Source: Pseudomonas sp. UBA1879 (GTDB lineage Bacteria > Pseudomonadota > Gammaproteobacteria > Pseudomonadales > Pseudomonadaceae). Taken from it: a DNA stretch of 64,000 nt. Positions 56,325-64,000 of the stretch are shown one piece after another. The position numbers and the translations under genes are program-made. The notes under the pieces are model-generated. The model was not told where the DNA came from. It saw only the letters and a list, made by a program, of their open reading frames with translations, and ran no database searches. The DNA lies in NCBI RefSeq assembly GCF_002338065.1, contig NZ_DDHJ01000001.1, positions 248,001-312,000 of the forward strand, written 5' to 3'. Numbering within the stretch: position 1 is the stretch's first letter; the number at the start of each line of letters is the position of its first letter.

Positions 56325-58373
56325 TTACTTGATGCGCTGGCCCGGCTTGGCGCCGCTGTCAGGGCTCAACAGGTAGATCTCTTCGCCGCCCGGGCCGGCA
56401 GCCATCACCATCCCCTCTGACATGCCGAAGCGCATTTTTCGCGGCTTGAGGTTGGCGATCATCATGGTCAGGCGGCCCTCCAGCTCGGACGGGTTTGGGT
56501 AGGCACTCTTGATCCCGGAGAACACGTTGCGCTTCTCGTCGCCGATGTCCAGCGTCAGGCGCAGCAGCTTGTCAGCCCCTTCAACGTGTTCAGCTTTCTC
56601 GATCAGCGCCACACGCAGGTCAATGGCCGCGAATGCGTCGAAGTCGATTTCCGGCGACAACGGATCTTTGCTCAATTCGCCATTGCCTGGCGGGGTGGCG
56701 TTGGTGTCCGTTGCGCTGGCGGTCAGGTCTTCTTTGGAAGCGTTGGTCATGGCTTCCACTTTGGCCGGGTCGATGCGGGTCATCAGGGCCTGGAACGGGT
56801 TCAACTGATGATTGCTGAGCAGGGTCAGATGGTCGTCCCACGTGAGCGGCGAGACATTGAGGAAGCGTTCCGCATCAGCGGCCAGATTCGGCAGTACCGG
56901 CTTCAGGAAGATCACCAGTTGGCGGAACAGGTTGACCCCTAGCGCGCAGATGGCCTGCACCTCATCCTGCTTGCCTTCCACTTTGGCCAGCGACCACGGC
57001 GCCTTGTCGGCGATCCAGGCGTTGGCACGGTCGGCCAGGGCCATGATTTCGCGCATGGCGCGGGCGAAATCCCGGACCTCGTACGCTTCGGCGATGCTCG
57101 GTGCGGCTGCCAGGAAGGCGTCGGTCAGCTCCGGTGCAGCATTGCCAGCCACCAGCACGCCTGCGTTGCCTTTGTGGATGAAGCCCGCGCAGCGGCTGGC
57201 GATGTTGACGACCTTGCCGATCAGGTCCGAGTTGACCTTCTGCACGAAGTCTTCGAGGTTCAGGTCCAGGTCGTCGACGCCACGGCCCAGCTTGGCCGCG
57301 TAGTAATAACGCAGGTATTCCGGCGACAGGTGCTCAAGGTAGGTTCGCGCCTTGATGAAGGTGCCACGGGACTTGGACATTTTCTGGCCGTTGACGGTCA
57401 GGTAGCCGTGCACGTTGATGCCGGTCGGCTTGCGGAAGCCAGAGCCTTCGAGCATGGCGGGCCAGAACAACGCGTGGAAGTTGACGATGTCCTTGCCGAT
57501 GAAATGGTACAGCTCGGTGGTCGAATCCTTGTTCCAGAACGCGTCGAAATCAAGGCCCGGCGTGCGATCGCAGAGGTTTTTGAAACTGGCCATGTAGCCG
57601 ATCGGCGCGTCCAGCCAGACGTAGAAATATTTGCCAGGCTCGCCCGGGATCTCGAAGCCGAAGTACGGTGCGTCGCGGGAGATGTCCCACTGTTGCAAGC
57701 CCGAATCCAGCCATTCGGAAAGCTTGTTGGCCACGGCGTCCTGCAGGGTGCCGCTGCGGGTCCAACGTTTGAGCATGGCGTCAAACGCGGGCAGGTCGAA
57801 GAAGAAATGCTTCGAGTCTTTGAGCACCGGGGTCGCGCCGGAAATCGCCGACTTCGGGTCTTTTAGATCGGTCGGGGCGTAGGTTGCGCCGCATTTTTCG
57901 CAGTTGTCGCCGTACTGGTCCTCGGTGCCGCATTTCGGGCAGGTGCCCTTGATGAAGCGGTCGGCCAGGAACATTTTCTTTTCCGGATCGAAATACTGAG
58001 TCACGGAGCGCGTGGCAATGTGGCCGGCATCACGCAGACGGGTGTAGATCAAACTCGACAGCTCACGGTTTTCTTCAGCGTGAGTCGAATGGAAATTGTC
58101 GAAGTTCACCAGGAAGTCGGCAAAGTCGGCGCTGTGTTCAGCCTGGACGTTGGCGATCAGCTGTTCCGGGGTAATGCCTTCCTTTTCCGCGCGCAGCATG
58201 ATCGCCGAGCCATGGGCATCGTCTGCGCACACATAGATGCACTGATTGCCGCGATGCTTCTGGAAACGTACCCACATGTCGGTCTGAATGTACTCGAGCA
58301 TATGGCCAAGGTGAATGGAACCGTTGGCATAGGGCAGGGCGCTGGTGACGAGGATCTGGCGTGGCTCGGACAT
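56325..58373 (-). CDS. metG: Methionyl-tRNA synthetase
   Basis: Class I synthetase of 682 residues. The HIGH-type motif is in YANGSIHLGHMLEYIQTD, the KMSKS loop in GQKMSKSRGTFIK, and the zinc knuckle CPKCGTEDQYGDNCEKCG places it in the E. coli-like class. The C-terminal tRNA-binding/dimerisation OB domain is present (DLRVALIEKAEHVEGADKLL through GSEGMV-like MSEGMVMAAGPGG). The start is ATG 58373. Divergent from apbC. Confidence 0.98.
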   Translation of the reverse strand: MSEPRQILVTSALPYANGSIHLGHMLEYIQTDMWVRFQKHRGNQCIYVCADDAHGSAIMLRAEKEGITPEQLIANVQAEHSADFADFLVNFDNFHSTHAEENRELSSLIYTRLRDAGHIATRSVTQYFDPEKKMFLADRFIKGTCPKCGTEDQYGDNCEKCGATYAPTDLKDPKSAISGATPVLKDSKHFFFDLPAFDAMLKRWTRSGTLQDAVANKLSEWLDSGLQQWDISRDAPYFGFEIPGEPGKYFYVWLDAPIGYMASFKNLCDRTPGLDFDAFWNKDSTTELYHFIGKDIVNFHALFWPAMLEGSGFRKPTGINVHGYLTVNGQKMSKSRGTFIKARTYLEHLSPEYLRYYYAAKLGRGVDDLDLNLEDFVQKVNSDLIGKVVNIASRCAGFIHKGNAGVLVAGNAAPELTDAFLAAAPSIAEAYEVRDFARAMREIMALADRANAWIADKAPWSLAKVEGKQDEVQAICALGVNLFRQLVIFLKPVLPNLAADAERFLNVSPLTWDDHLTLLSNHQLNPFQALMTRIDPAKVEAMTNASKEDLTASATDTNATPPGNGELSKDPLSPEIDFDAFAAIDLRVALIEKAEHVEGADKLLRLTLDIGDEKRNVFSGIKSAYPNPSELEGRLTMMIANLKPRKMRFGMSEGMVMAAGPGGEEIYLLSPDSGAKPGQRIK

Positions 58374-58554
58374 GGGGCTCGGCTACTTGAAGTGAAACGG
58401 AGGTCGGCCACTATAAAGGTCTGAGCGTTTTTTTTCATCCCGCACAGCGTGTCGGAATTCGCCCCGTCACCCGAAAGTAAAAGCCACCCCCCCTGATCCG
58501 ACAGACGCGGTAGGATAGCCGCCTGTTTTGCTCAGTCTTTTTCGGGAGTGACCC

Positions 58555-59649
58555 ATGAGCGCTGTCAATCGCGCAACGGTGGAAGCCGTCCTTCGCCAAT
58601 ACACCGATCCCTATTTGAACCAAGACCCGGTCAGCGCCGGTTGCGTGCGAGCCATCGACATTGACGGTGATCGCGTTGCCGTGCAGTTGGAATTGGGCTA
58701 TGCCGCGGCGCTGTTCAAGAACGGCTGGGCGCAGATGCTGCAGCTGGCCATCGAGGGCCTGGACGGCGTTTCGTCTGCCAGGGTCCAGATCGATACATTG
58801 ATCACTGCGCACAAGGCCCAGGGACAGATTCCGGGCTTGGCCAACGTCAAGAACATCGTTGCCGTGGCTTCAGGCAAGGGCGGTGTGGGTAAATCCACGA
58901 CGGCCGCCAATCTTGCGCTGGCGCTGTCCCGCGAAGGTGCGCGGGTGGGAATCCTGGATGCGGATATTTACGGACCGAGTCAGGGCGTCATGTTCGGTAT
59001 CCCGGAAGGGACTCGGCCGAAGGTAAAAGACCAGAAATGGTTCGTACCTGTGGAGGCCCACGGTATAGAAGTGATGTCGATGGCGTTCCTGACCGACGAC
59101 AGCACACCGATGGTCTGGCGTGGCCCGATGGTGTCCGGCGCGCTGTTGCAGCTCATTACTCAAACGGCGTGGAATGATCTGGATTACCTGGTCATCGACA
59201 TGCCGCCCGGCACAGGCGACATCCAGCTGACCCTGGCGCAAAAAGTCCCGGTCGCCGGTGCGGTCATCGTGACCACCCCACAGGATCTGGCGTTACTGGA
59301 TGCGAAGAAAGGCGTGGAAATGTTTCGCAAGGTGAACATTCCTGTGCTGGGGGTTGTGGAAAACATGGCCGTTCATATCTGTTCGAACTGCGGCCACGCC
59401 GAGCATCTGTTCGGTGAAGGCGGGGGTGAAAAGTTGGCCTCGCAATATGGCGTCGAGTTGCTGGCATCGCTGCCGTTGTCGATGCTGATACGCGAGCAGG
59501 CTGACGGCGGCAAGCCCACCGCAATCGCTGAACCTGACAGCCAGATCGCGATGGTTTACCAAGAGCTGGCACGCCACGTGGGCGCGCGCATCGTGTTGCA
59601 GGAGGCCGCATCGCCAGCGATGCCGAATATTTCCGTCAGCGACGATTGA
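58555..59649 (+). CDS. apbC: Iron-sulfur cluster carrier ATPase ApbC/Mrp
   Basis: A 364-residue P-loop ATPase of the MinD/Mrp family that binds and transfers [4Fe-4S] clusters. The N-terminal domain is of MIP18/DUF59 type (residues 1-90), followed by the deviant Walker A GKGGVGKSTTAANLAL, DADIYGPSQGVM, DMPPGTGDIQLTLAQKVPVA and the cluster-binding CSNCGH. The start is ATG 58555. It stands between metG (divergent, as often in proteobacteria) and a REP doublet. Confidence 0.96.
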   Translation: MSAVNRATVEAVLRQYTDPYLNQDPVSAGCVRAIDIDGDRVAVQLELGYAAALFKNGWAQMLQLAIEGLDGVSSARVQIDTLITAHKAQGQIPGLANVKNIVAVASGKGGVGKSTTAANLALALSREGARVGILDADIYGPSQGVMFGIPEGTRPKVKDQKWFVPVEAHGIEVMSMAFLTDDSTPMVWRGPMVSGALLQLITQTAWNDLDYLVIDMPPGTGDIQLTLAQKVPVAGAVIVTTPQDLALLDAKKGVEMFRKVNIPVLGVVENMAVHICSNCGHAEHLFGEGGGEKLASQYGVELLASLPLSMLIREQADGGKPTAIAEPDSQIAMVYQELARHVGARIVLQEAASPAMPNISVSDD

Positions 59650-59673
59650 TCGGTTGGAAGGGCGCGACTCCGT

Positions 59674-59760
59674 CAGGAGCGCGCTTGCCCCTGATTGCGG
59701 TCTGCCCCCTTGCAATGCGCCGCTGACCCACGATGTCGCGGGTCAGCGCGCTCCTGCAGA
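59674..59760. repeat. REP doublet downstream of apbC
   Basis: CAGGAGCGCGCTTGCCCCTG on the left and GGGTCAGCGCGCTCCTGCAG on the right: the GAGCGCGCTTGCC variant, like that between glpD and glpR. Confidence 0.88.
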
Positions 59761-59784
59761 AAGCAGAGGCAAAACCTGCAGGCA

Positions 59785-59815
59785 TAAAAAAACCCCGCTT
59801 TTGAGGGCGGGGTCT
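59785..59815 (-). terminator. Terminator of the cold-shock gene
   Basis: ACCCCGC (59792-59798), 8-nt loop, GCGGGGT (59807-59813), with a T-run on the minus strand, 22 bp after the stop codon. Confidence 0.9.
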
Positions 59816-59836
59816 TTCGAAGCGATTCAGTACAAG

Positions 59837-60046
59837 TTAGATAACTTGAACTTCTTCAGCTTGCATACCTTTCTGACCGCGGGTAGCGATGAAAGAAACC
59901 TGTTGGCCTTCTTTCAGGCTTTTGAAGCCGTCGGATTGGATAGCTTTGAAGTGTACGAACAGGTCGTCACCGGATTGTGGAGTGATGAAGCCGAAGCCTT
60001 TTTCATCGTTGAACCACTTAACGGTACCGGTTTGGCGATTAGACAT
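59837..60046 (-). CDS. Cold-shock-domain protein (CspA family)
   Basis: A 69-residue OB-fold RNA chaperone. It has the RNP1 motif KGFGFI (GTVKWFNDEKGFGFITPQSG) and RNP2 LFVHF. The protein melts secondary structure in mRNA; whether this copy is cold-induced cannot be read directly. It has its own terminator and a long upstream spacer, which would suit the long leader of cold-shock genes. Confidence 0.95.
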   Translation of the reverse strand: MSNRQTGTVKWFNDEKGFGFITPQSGDDLFVHFKAIQSDGFKSLKEGQQVSFIATRGQKGMQAEEVQVI

Positions 60047-60355
60047 GGTGTATCTCCTTGGACAAAGTTAACTGCGACTCAGGAAGAACCCTGGCCGAGA
60101 CTGAGTGCAAAGAGCAGGAAAAATTCTTGGAGATGGTTGGATCGAAATTCAACATCGTGTAGAGATTCTCAGTGACACAAGCAACACAGTGAAGCCACCT
60201 TAAACCTTTTTTTGGAATGTGCCAATGGGCGTGCGCCGTTTATTTCGACATACGCAGAACCCCGTGGCGACGCGCGCGAGCAATCTTTGAACCCGGAGCC
60301 TTGGCCCGGTAAGATGCCGGACATCTTTTTTCACCTCGCTATTCAGGACACCGCC
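60047..60355. other. Spacer between csp and dcd
   Basis: About 310 bp between divergent genes. It holds the presumed csp leader on the left. On the right there is a short hairpin AAGATG-CCGGA-CATCTT followed by T at 60311-60331, shortly before dcd, of unknown meaning. Confidence 0.5.
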
Positions 60356-60922
60356 ATGAGCATCAAATCGGACAAGTGGATTCGCCGCATGGCGCAAGAG
60401 CACGGCATGATCGAGCCCTTCGTTGAGCGCCAGATGCGCGGCGAGGGTGCCGACCGTTTGATCTCGTTCGGCGTTTCCAGCTACGGCTACGACGTGCGGT
60501 GTGCCGATGAATTCAAGGTGTTCACCAACATCAACTCGGCCACCGTCGATCCGAAGAACTTCGACGAAAAGAGCTTCGTCGACATCAAGAGCGACGTCTG
60601 CATCATCCCGCCCAACTCGTTTGCCCTGGCCCGCACGGTCGAGTACTTCCGCATTCCTCGTAACGTGCTGACGATCTGCCTCGGCAAGAGCACCTACGCG
60701 CGCTGCGGCATCATCGTCAACGTGACGCCGCTTGAGCCGGAATGGGAAGGCCACGTCACCTTGGAATTCTCCAACACCACCACATTGCCCGCGAAGATTT
60801 ACGCCAACGAAGGCGTCGCACAGATGCTGTTCCTTGAATCCGACGAGGAATGCGAAGTGTCCTACAAGGACCGGGGCGGCAAATACCAAGGCCAACGTGG
60901 CGTCACATTGCCACGAACCTGA
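60356..60922 (+). CDS. dcd: dCTP deaminase
   Basis: Deaminates dCTP to dUTP, the main source of dUMP for thymidylate synthesis in gammaproteobacteria. The 188 residues match the family; GKSTYARCGIIVNVTPLEPE holds the catalytic and substrate-binding region (Ser, Arg, Glu), and the C-terminal SYKDRGGKYQGQRGVTLPR closes over the nucleotide. I start at ATG 60356 (MSIKSDKWIRRMA), the family N-terminus; the longer frame adds 48 unsupported residues. Confidence 0.97.
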   Translation: MSIKSDKWIRRMAQEHGMIEPFVERQMRGEGADRLISFGVSSYGYDVRCADEFKVFTNINSATVDPKNFDEKSFVDIKSDVCIIPPNSFALARTVEYFRIPRNVLTICLGKSTYARCGIIVNVTPLEPEWEGHVTLEFSNTTTLPAKIYANEGVAQMLFLESDEECEVSYKDRGGKYQGQRGVTLPRT

Positions 60923-61032
60923 TTTGTGCCGTTGGTCGTTTTGAAACTGAATTAGTCTCGAAAAGCGCACTCTACTGATTGAACTGTTCTCATCCGCACC
61001 ATGCGGATGGGACCAACGCTCAGGAGTGCCCT

Positions 61033-61248
61033 ATGAAAAGACAAGTCAAGACCAGTATCAAGGAACCCGACCCGGGACAGAATCAGGTCGGCATGCTGGC
61101 ATGGTCGTTGTTAGCGCATCCTCATTTGAACAATATGGTTGCCGGGGGCATTCCCGGTCAGCCAGACCCCGATACCCCATCACCCCAGCCAACCGAGCCA
61201 GGCAGTCCTGTCGGCCCAGATGAGCCTCCTCCTGCTCCGGTCGCCTGA
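61033..61248 (+). CDS. Small proline-rich hypothetical protein, 71 aa
   Basis: It starts at ATG 61033 with CAGGAG at 61020-61025 before it. The N-terminal half (MKRQVKTSIKEPDPGQ, then VGMLAWSLLAHPHLNNMVAG) could form a short hydrophobic helix. The C-terminal half is a Pro/Gly-rich acidic tail (GQPDPDTPSPQPTEPGSPVG). No signal peptide. I do not recognise a family. It lies between dcd and the convergent pdeM. Confidence 0.55.
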   Translation: MKRQVKTSIKEPDPGQNQVGMLAWSLLAHPHLNNMVAGGIPGQPDPDTPSPQPTEPGSPVGPDEPPPAPVA

Positions 61249-61331
61249 CGCTTGATATCGAGCCTTGCCGGTGTTCACACGCCGGCAGGTTCATTATCCG
61301 CCAAGCATTGTTGCGTCCCGTGCGGGTCAGC

Positions 61332-61985
61332 CTAGGCTTCCCATACCGCACCGTCCCCGATGACATAGACCTTACTGTCTGCTGCCCTGTCTATATTCAT
61401 GCCGCCGGTAAAAGCGCCGAATGCAGGCAGCAGGCTGATCCGCGGCTGAATGTAAAAGCACGGCAGCCGGAGTCGTTGTCGTCCTCTGCCGAAAAGCCTG
61501 TAGGCAGGATGAACGTGGCCTGCAAGTACGTGGTGTGTGGGATGTGGGTCAGGTTCGTGTTGCAGAGAGAACGGTCCGAGCAGCAATGGCTCTGGAACGA
61601 CCTCAATGCGCAGCTCGCCAGGAGGATCCCCCGCACGTTTATCGTGGTTGCCACGAATGAGGGTAATGGCCAGCTCCGTGTGCCGCTCACGCCACGCTTG
61701 AATCGCTGACAGGGTGCCCGCCGCATGCGACTCCGGGGCGTGAAGGAAATCGCCAAGAAAGATCAGGTGCTGGCAATGGTATCCGGCGAGCATCGCATCC
61801 AGGCGTTTGAGGTTGTCGTCGGTCGTGCCATGGGGCACGGGTTGCCCCAGCCTGCGATACGCGGCGGCCTTGCCAAAATGGGCATCTGCAATGAGCAGTG
61901 CGCGCTGGGCGGGGTAGTAAACGGCTTTCTCTGCCAGTAGCCATAACTCGGCGTCGGCCAAGTGGATCGATAAATAGGGTCTCAA
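61332..61985 (-). CDS. pdeM: Ligase-associated metallophosphoesterase PdeM
   Basis: A 217-residue calcineurin-like phosphoesterase. The metal motifs are ADAHFGK (D-x-H), FLGDFLHAPESH (GD), RGNHDKR (GNHD) and VLAGHVHPAYR (GHxH). It is the phosphoesterase member of the ligase-associated DNA damage response cluster (helicase, LigB, exonuclease, PdeM). It overlaps the stop of the helicase gene upstream by 4 bp, so the two are co-translated. Confidence 0.92.
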   Translation of the reverse strand: MRPYLSIHLADAELWLLAEKAVYYPAQRALLIADAHFGKAAAYRRLGQPVPHGTTDDNLKRLDAMLAGYHCQHLIFLGDFLHAPESHAAGTLSAIQAWRERHTELAITLIRGNHDKRAGDPPGELRIEVVPEPLLLGPFSLQHEPDPHPTHHVLAGHVHPAYRLFGRGRQRLRLPCFYIQPRISLLPAFGAFTGGMNIDRAADSKVYVIGDGAVWEA

Positions 61986-64000
61986 ACGGTTACCTCAGGT
62001 CCAGCGGCTTTTTCCAAATCCTGCACCATTCGCGCGATGCGATCAGACAGCTTTTCCGAGCTCAGGCTTTCGCGCATGCGTTCGACAAGCAGCGGGAAAG
62101 CCATGGGGGTGGGGCGTTTGATCACATGCAGGTCCAGCGCTCTTCCGTTGATGCGTTGCAGGGTATGCTCCAGGCGGGCGACGTCCAACTCCTGACGCAT
62201 GACTTCCTCCTCGGCCTGAGTCAGCAGCAGATTGCCTGCGTCGTATTGCTTGAATACTTCGAAGAACAGCCCGCTGGACGCCTGTAACTGGCGGTTGCTC
62301 TTGGGTGCGCCAGGGTAACCGGAGAACACCAGCCCCGCGATACGAGCGATCTCTCTGAAGCGGCGCAAAGCGAGTTCACCCGCGTTGAGGCTGGCGATGA
62401 TGTCCGCAAGCAGGTCGTCTTCGCTGAACAGCCCTTGTTGCAAATGCTGCGACCAATTCACCTCGGTCGCGCTCAGGAGCTCGAAGCCATAGTCGTTGAC
62501 TGCGATGGAAAACGTCAGGGGCGCGTTCCGACTCAGCCGCCACGCCAGCAGGCTTGCCAACCCAAGGTGCACGTGGCGTCCAGCGAAGGGGTAGAGAAAC
62601 AGGTGCCACCCCTCGCGTGACTTCAGAATTTCGGCCAGCAACGTGTCCTTGCGCGGCAGGGCTGACCATTCCCGCTGCACCTCCAGCAACGGGCTGACAG
62701 TATGCATCTCCGGGCTGTCGTAAACGTCGTGGGCGGCGGCGTCGAATTTATCGACCACGGCGTCAGCCAATTCGCTGGAGAGTGGCATCCGCCCACCATT
62801 CCAGCGTGGGACAGCGGCTTTTTTGCTGGTCGCCCGTTTCACGTAGGCGGTCATGTTTTCCACCCGCACCAGTTCCAGCAGGCGGCCGCTGAACAGAAAA
62901 CCATCACCCGGCTTCAAGCGGGCAATGAACCCTTCTTCGACGCTGCCCAGTGAGCCGCCACCGCCGCCCTTGCTCCAATACTTCACGTTGATACTGGCGT
63001 CGCTGACAATCGTGCCCACGCTCATGCGATGACGCCGGGCCAACCGCGCATCAGGCACGCGCCAGACCCCGTGCTCATCGGGCTCGACGCGCCGGTAGTC
63101 AGGGTAGGCGGTTAGCGACAGGCCGCCATGCCTGACAAAAGCCAATGCCCACTCCCACTCTTCCTGGGTCAAGTCGCGATAGGCCCATGCGGTGCGCACT
63201 TCGGACAGAAGCTCGTCAGGAACAAAGCCTCCACCCAGGGCCATGCTCACCAAGTGCTGTACCAGAACGTCCAGAGATTTGTGGGGCGATTCTCTGGGCT
63301 CTATCAGTCGTGCATTCACAGCGTCGCGAGCCGCAGCGGCTTCCACCAATTCCAGGCTGTGGGTTGGCACCAGTGTCACCCGAGAAGGGCGGCCGGGCGC
63401 GTGGCCTGAACGTCCGGCGCGCTGCATCAAGCGTGCGACGCCTTTGGCCGAGCCGATCTGCAACACGCGTTCAACGGGCAAGAAATCCACGCCCAGATCC
63501 AGGCTCGACGTGCAAACCACGGCCTTGAGGTGCCCCTCTTTCAATGCTCGCTCGACCCAGTCCCGCACCTCGCGAGACAACGAGCCGTGGTGCAGCGCGA
63601 TCAGTCCGGCCCAGTCTGGCCGAGCGTCCAACAGCGCCTGGTACCAGATCTCCGACTGCGCGCGGGTGTTGGTGAAGATGAGGCAGCTGGTGCTGCTGTC
63701 CACTTCGGCCAACACCTGCGGCAACATTTTCAGCCCCATGTGTCCGGCCCATGGAAAACGCTCGATGCCTTGTGGGATCAGCGTGTCCACGATCAATTCC
63801 TTGACCACTTTGCCCTGCACCGCAGTGCCGCCATCGCCCAACAAGACCTCCTGAGCGTGGGCCTGATTGCCGAGGGTCGCAGAAAGCCCCCACACGATCA
63901 GTGCCGGATTCCAGCGACGCAGGCGGGCGATCGCCAGTTGCAATTGCACCCCGCGTTTGTTGCCGATCAACTCGTGCCATTCATCGACGACGATCATCTT
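61982..64000 (-). CDS. Ligase-associated DEXH-box helicase (Lhr type), N-terminus outside the window
   Basis: A partial gene of about 672 codons; the 5' end is beyond position 64000. It shows the Walker B box DEWH (VVDEWHELIG), motif III GLSATLG, the second RecA domain (SSTSCLIFTNTRAQSEIWYQ, then VCTSSLDLGVDFLPVERVLQ, then MQRAGRSGHAPGR) and a long C-terminal Lhr-core. With pdeM it forms the ligase-associated DNA repair system; its reported relatives unwind DNA with 3'-5' polarity. The remaining partners (ATP-dependent ligase and exonuclease) should lie to the right. Confidence 0.93.
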   Translation of the reverse strand, partial: KMIVVDEWHELIGNKRGVQLQLAIARLRRWNPALIVWGLSATLGNQAHAQEVLLGDGGTAVQGKVVKELIVDTLIPQGIERFPWAGHMGLKMLPQVLAEVDSSTSCLIFTNTRAQSEIWYQALLDARPDWAGLIALHHGSLSREVRDWVERALKEGHLKAVVCTSSLDLGVDFLPVERVLQIGSAKGVARLMQRAGRSGHAPGRPSRVTLVPTHSLELVEAAAARDAVNARLIEPRESPHKSLDVLVQHLVSMALGGGFVPDELLSEVRTAWAYRDLTQEEWEWALAFVRHGGLSLTAYPDYRRVEPDEHGVWRVPDARLARRHRMSVGTIVSDASINVKYWSKGGGGGSLGSVEEGFIARLKPGDGFLFSGRLLELVRVENMTAYVKRATSKKAAVPRWNGGRMPLSSELADAVVDKFDAAAHDVYDSPEMHTVSPLLEVQREWSALPRKDTLLAEILKSREGWHLFLYPFAGRHVHLGLASLLAWRLSRNAPLTFSIAVNDYGFELLSATEVNWSQHLQQGLFSEDDLLADIIASLNAGELALRRFREIARIAGLVFSGYPGAPKSNRQLQASSGLFFEVFKQYDAGNLLLTQAEEEVMRQELDVARLEHTLQRINGRALDLHVIKRPTPMAFPLLVERMRESLSSEKLSDRIARMVQDLEKAAGPEVTV

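Noticed and set aside
1..64000. tRNA, rRNA, insertion sequences, prophage and CRISPR arrays
   Set aside because: I looked for these across the window and saw no cloverleaf, transposase, integrase or spaced repeat that would support one; a tRNA scan was not possible by eye.

Overview
The window is chromosomal DNA of a Pseudomonas species from the fluorescens/putida/syringae side of the genus rather than P. aeruginosa itself. The evidence is the gene order: rsmZ-fdxA-mutS-cinA-recA-recX, erdR-dgkA, finR/fpr, aatJQMP-aauSR, glpDRK, argF, grxD-bfrB-bfd-rnt-pyrC-motY-argG and nth-rnfB-metG-apbC-dcd are runs familiar from Pseudomonas genomes. Classic Pseudomonas REP palindromes (cores such as GTAGGAGTGAGC and GAGCGCGCTTGCC) lie between genes. 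Coding density is high and GC-rich. No rRNA, tRNA, CRISPR array, insertion sequence or prophage was seen.

Layout. 1-7.2 kb: the small RNA RsmZ at the left edge, ferredoxin fdxA, mutS, a 50-codon ORF, cinA/pncC, the SOS genes recA-recX behind a LexA box, and a LOG-family protein. 7.6-17.2 kb: a ribbon-helix-helix protein, a PA3611-like secreted protein, a DTW tRNA-modifying enzyme, an EamA transporter, ErdR, DgkA, FinR/Fpr, TrmO, a DUF1456 protein, an S4-domain pseudouridine-synthase-like protein with a degenerate active site, D-Ala-D-Ala ligase and a Nudix hydrolase. 17.2-27.1 kb: metR/metE, an exported alpha/beta hydrolase, an FrnE-type DsbA protein, and a four-gene operon (GntR regulator, ADP-ribosylglycohydrolase, NCS1 permease, PfkB kinase) that resembles E. 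coli yegWUTV but has a different transporter. This operon is the best candidate for an undescribed pathway.

27.5-42.7 kb: the acidic amino-acid module. AauS/AauR control the AatJQMP transporter, and a sigma-54 promoter plus two AauR-type palindromes are readable upstream of aatJ. Next come glpD, glpR and glpK with a shared operator motif but no glpF, then ybaK, a PhzF-like protein, an ABC ATPase without permease, and argF with an ArgR operator. 43-51.6 kb: a molybdopterin oxidoreductase, grxD, bfrB, bfd with a Fur-like box, rnt-pyrC, motY and argG behind a tandem ArgR operator. 51.8-53.5 kb: an AT-rich accessory patch with a helix-turn-helix-like protein and two short ORFs with strong ribosome binding sites, one of them translationally coupled to an orphan response regulator. 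54-64 kb: nth, a soluble RnfB-like ferredoxin, metG, apbC, a cold-shock gene, dcd, and pdeM with its partner DEXH helicase, which runs off the right edge.

Many gene starts were moved inward from the longest ORF, using ribosome binding sites, overlaps or the known N-terminus of the family. The reason is given in each entry.
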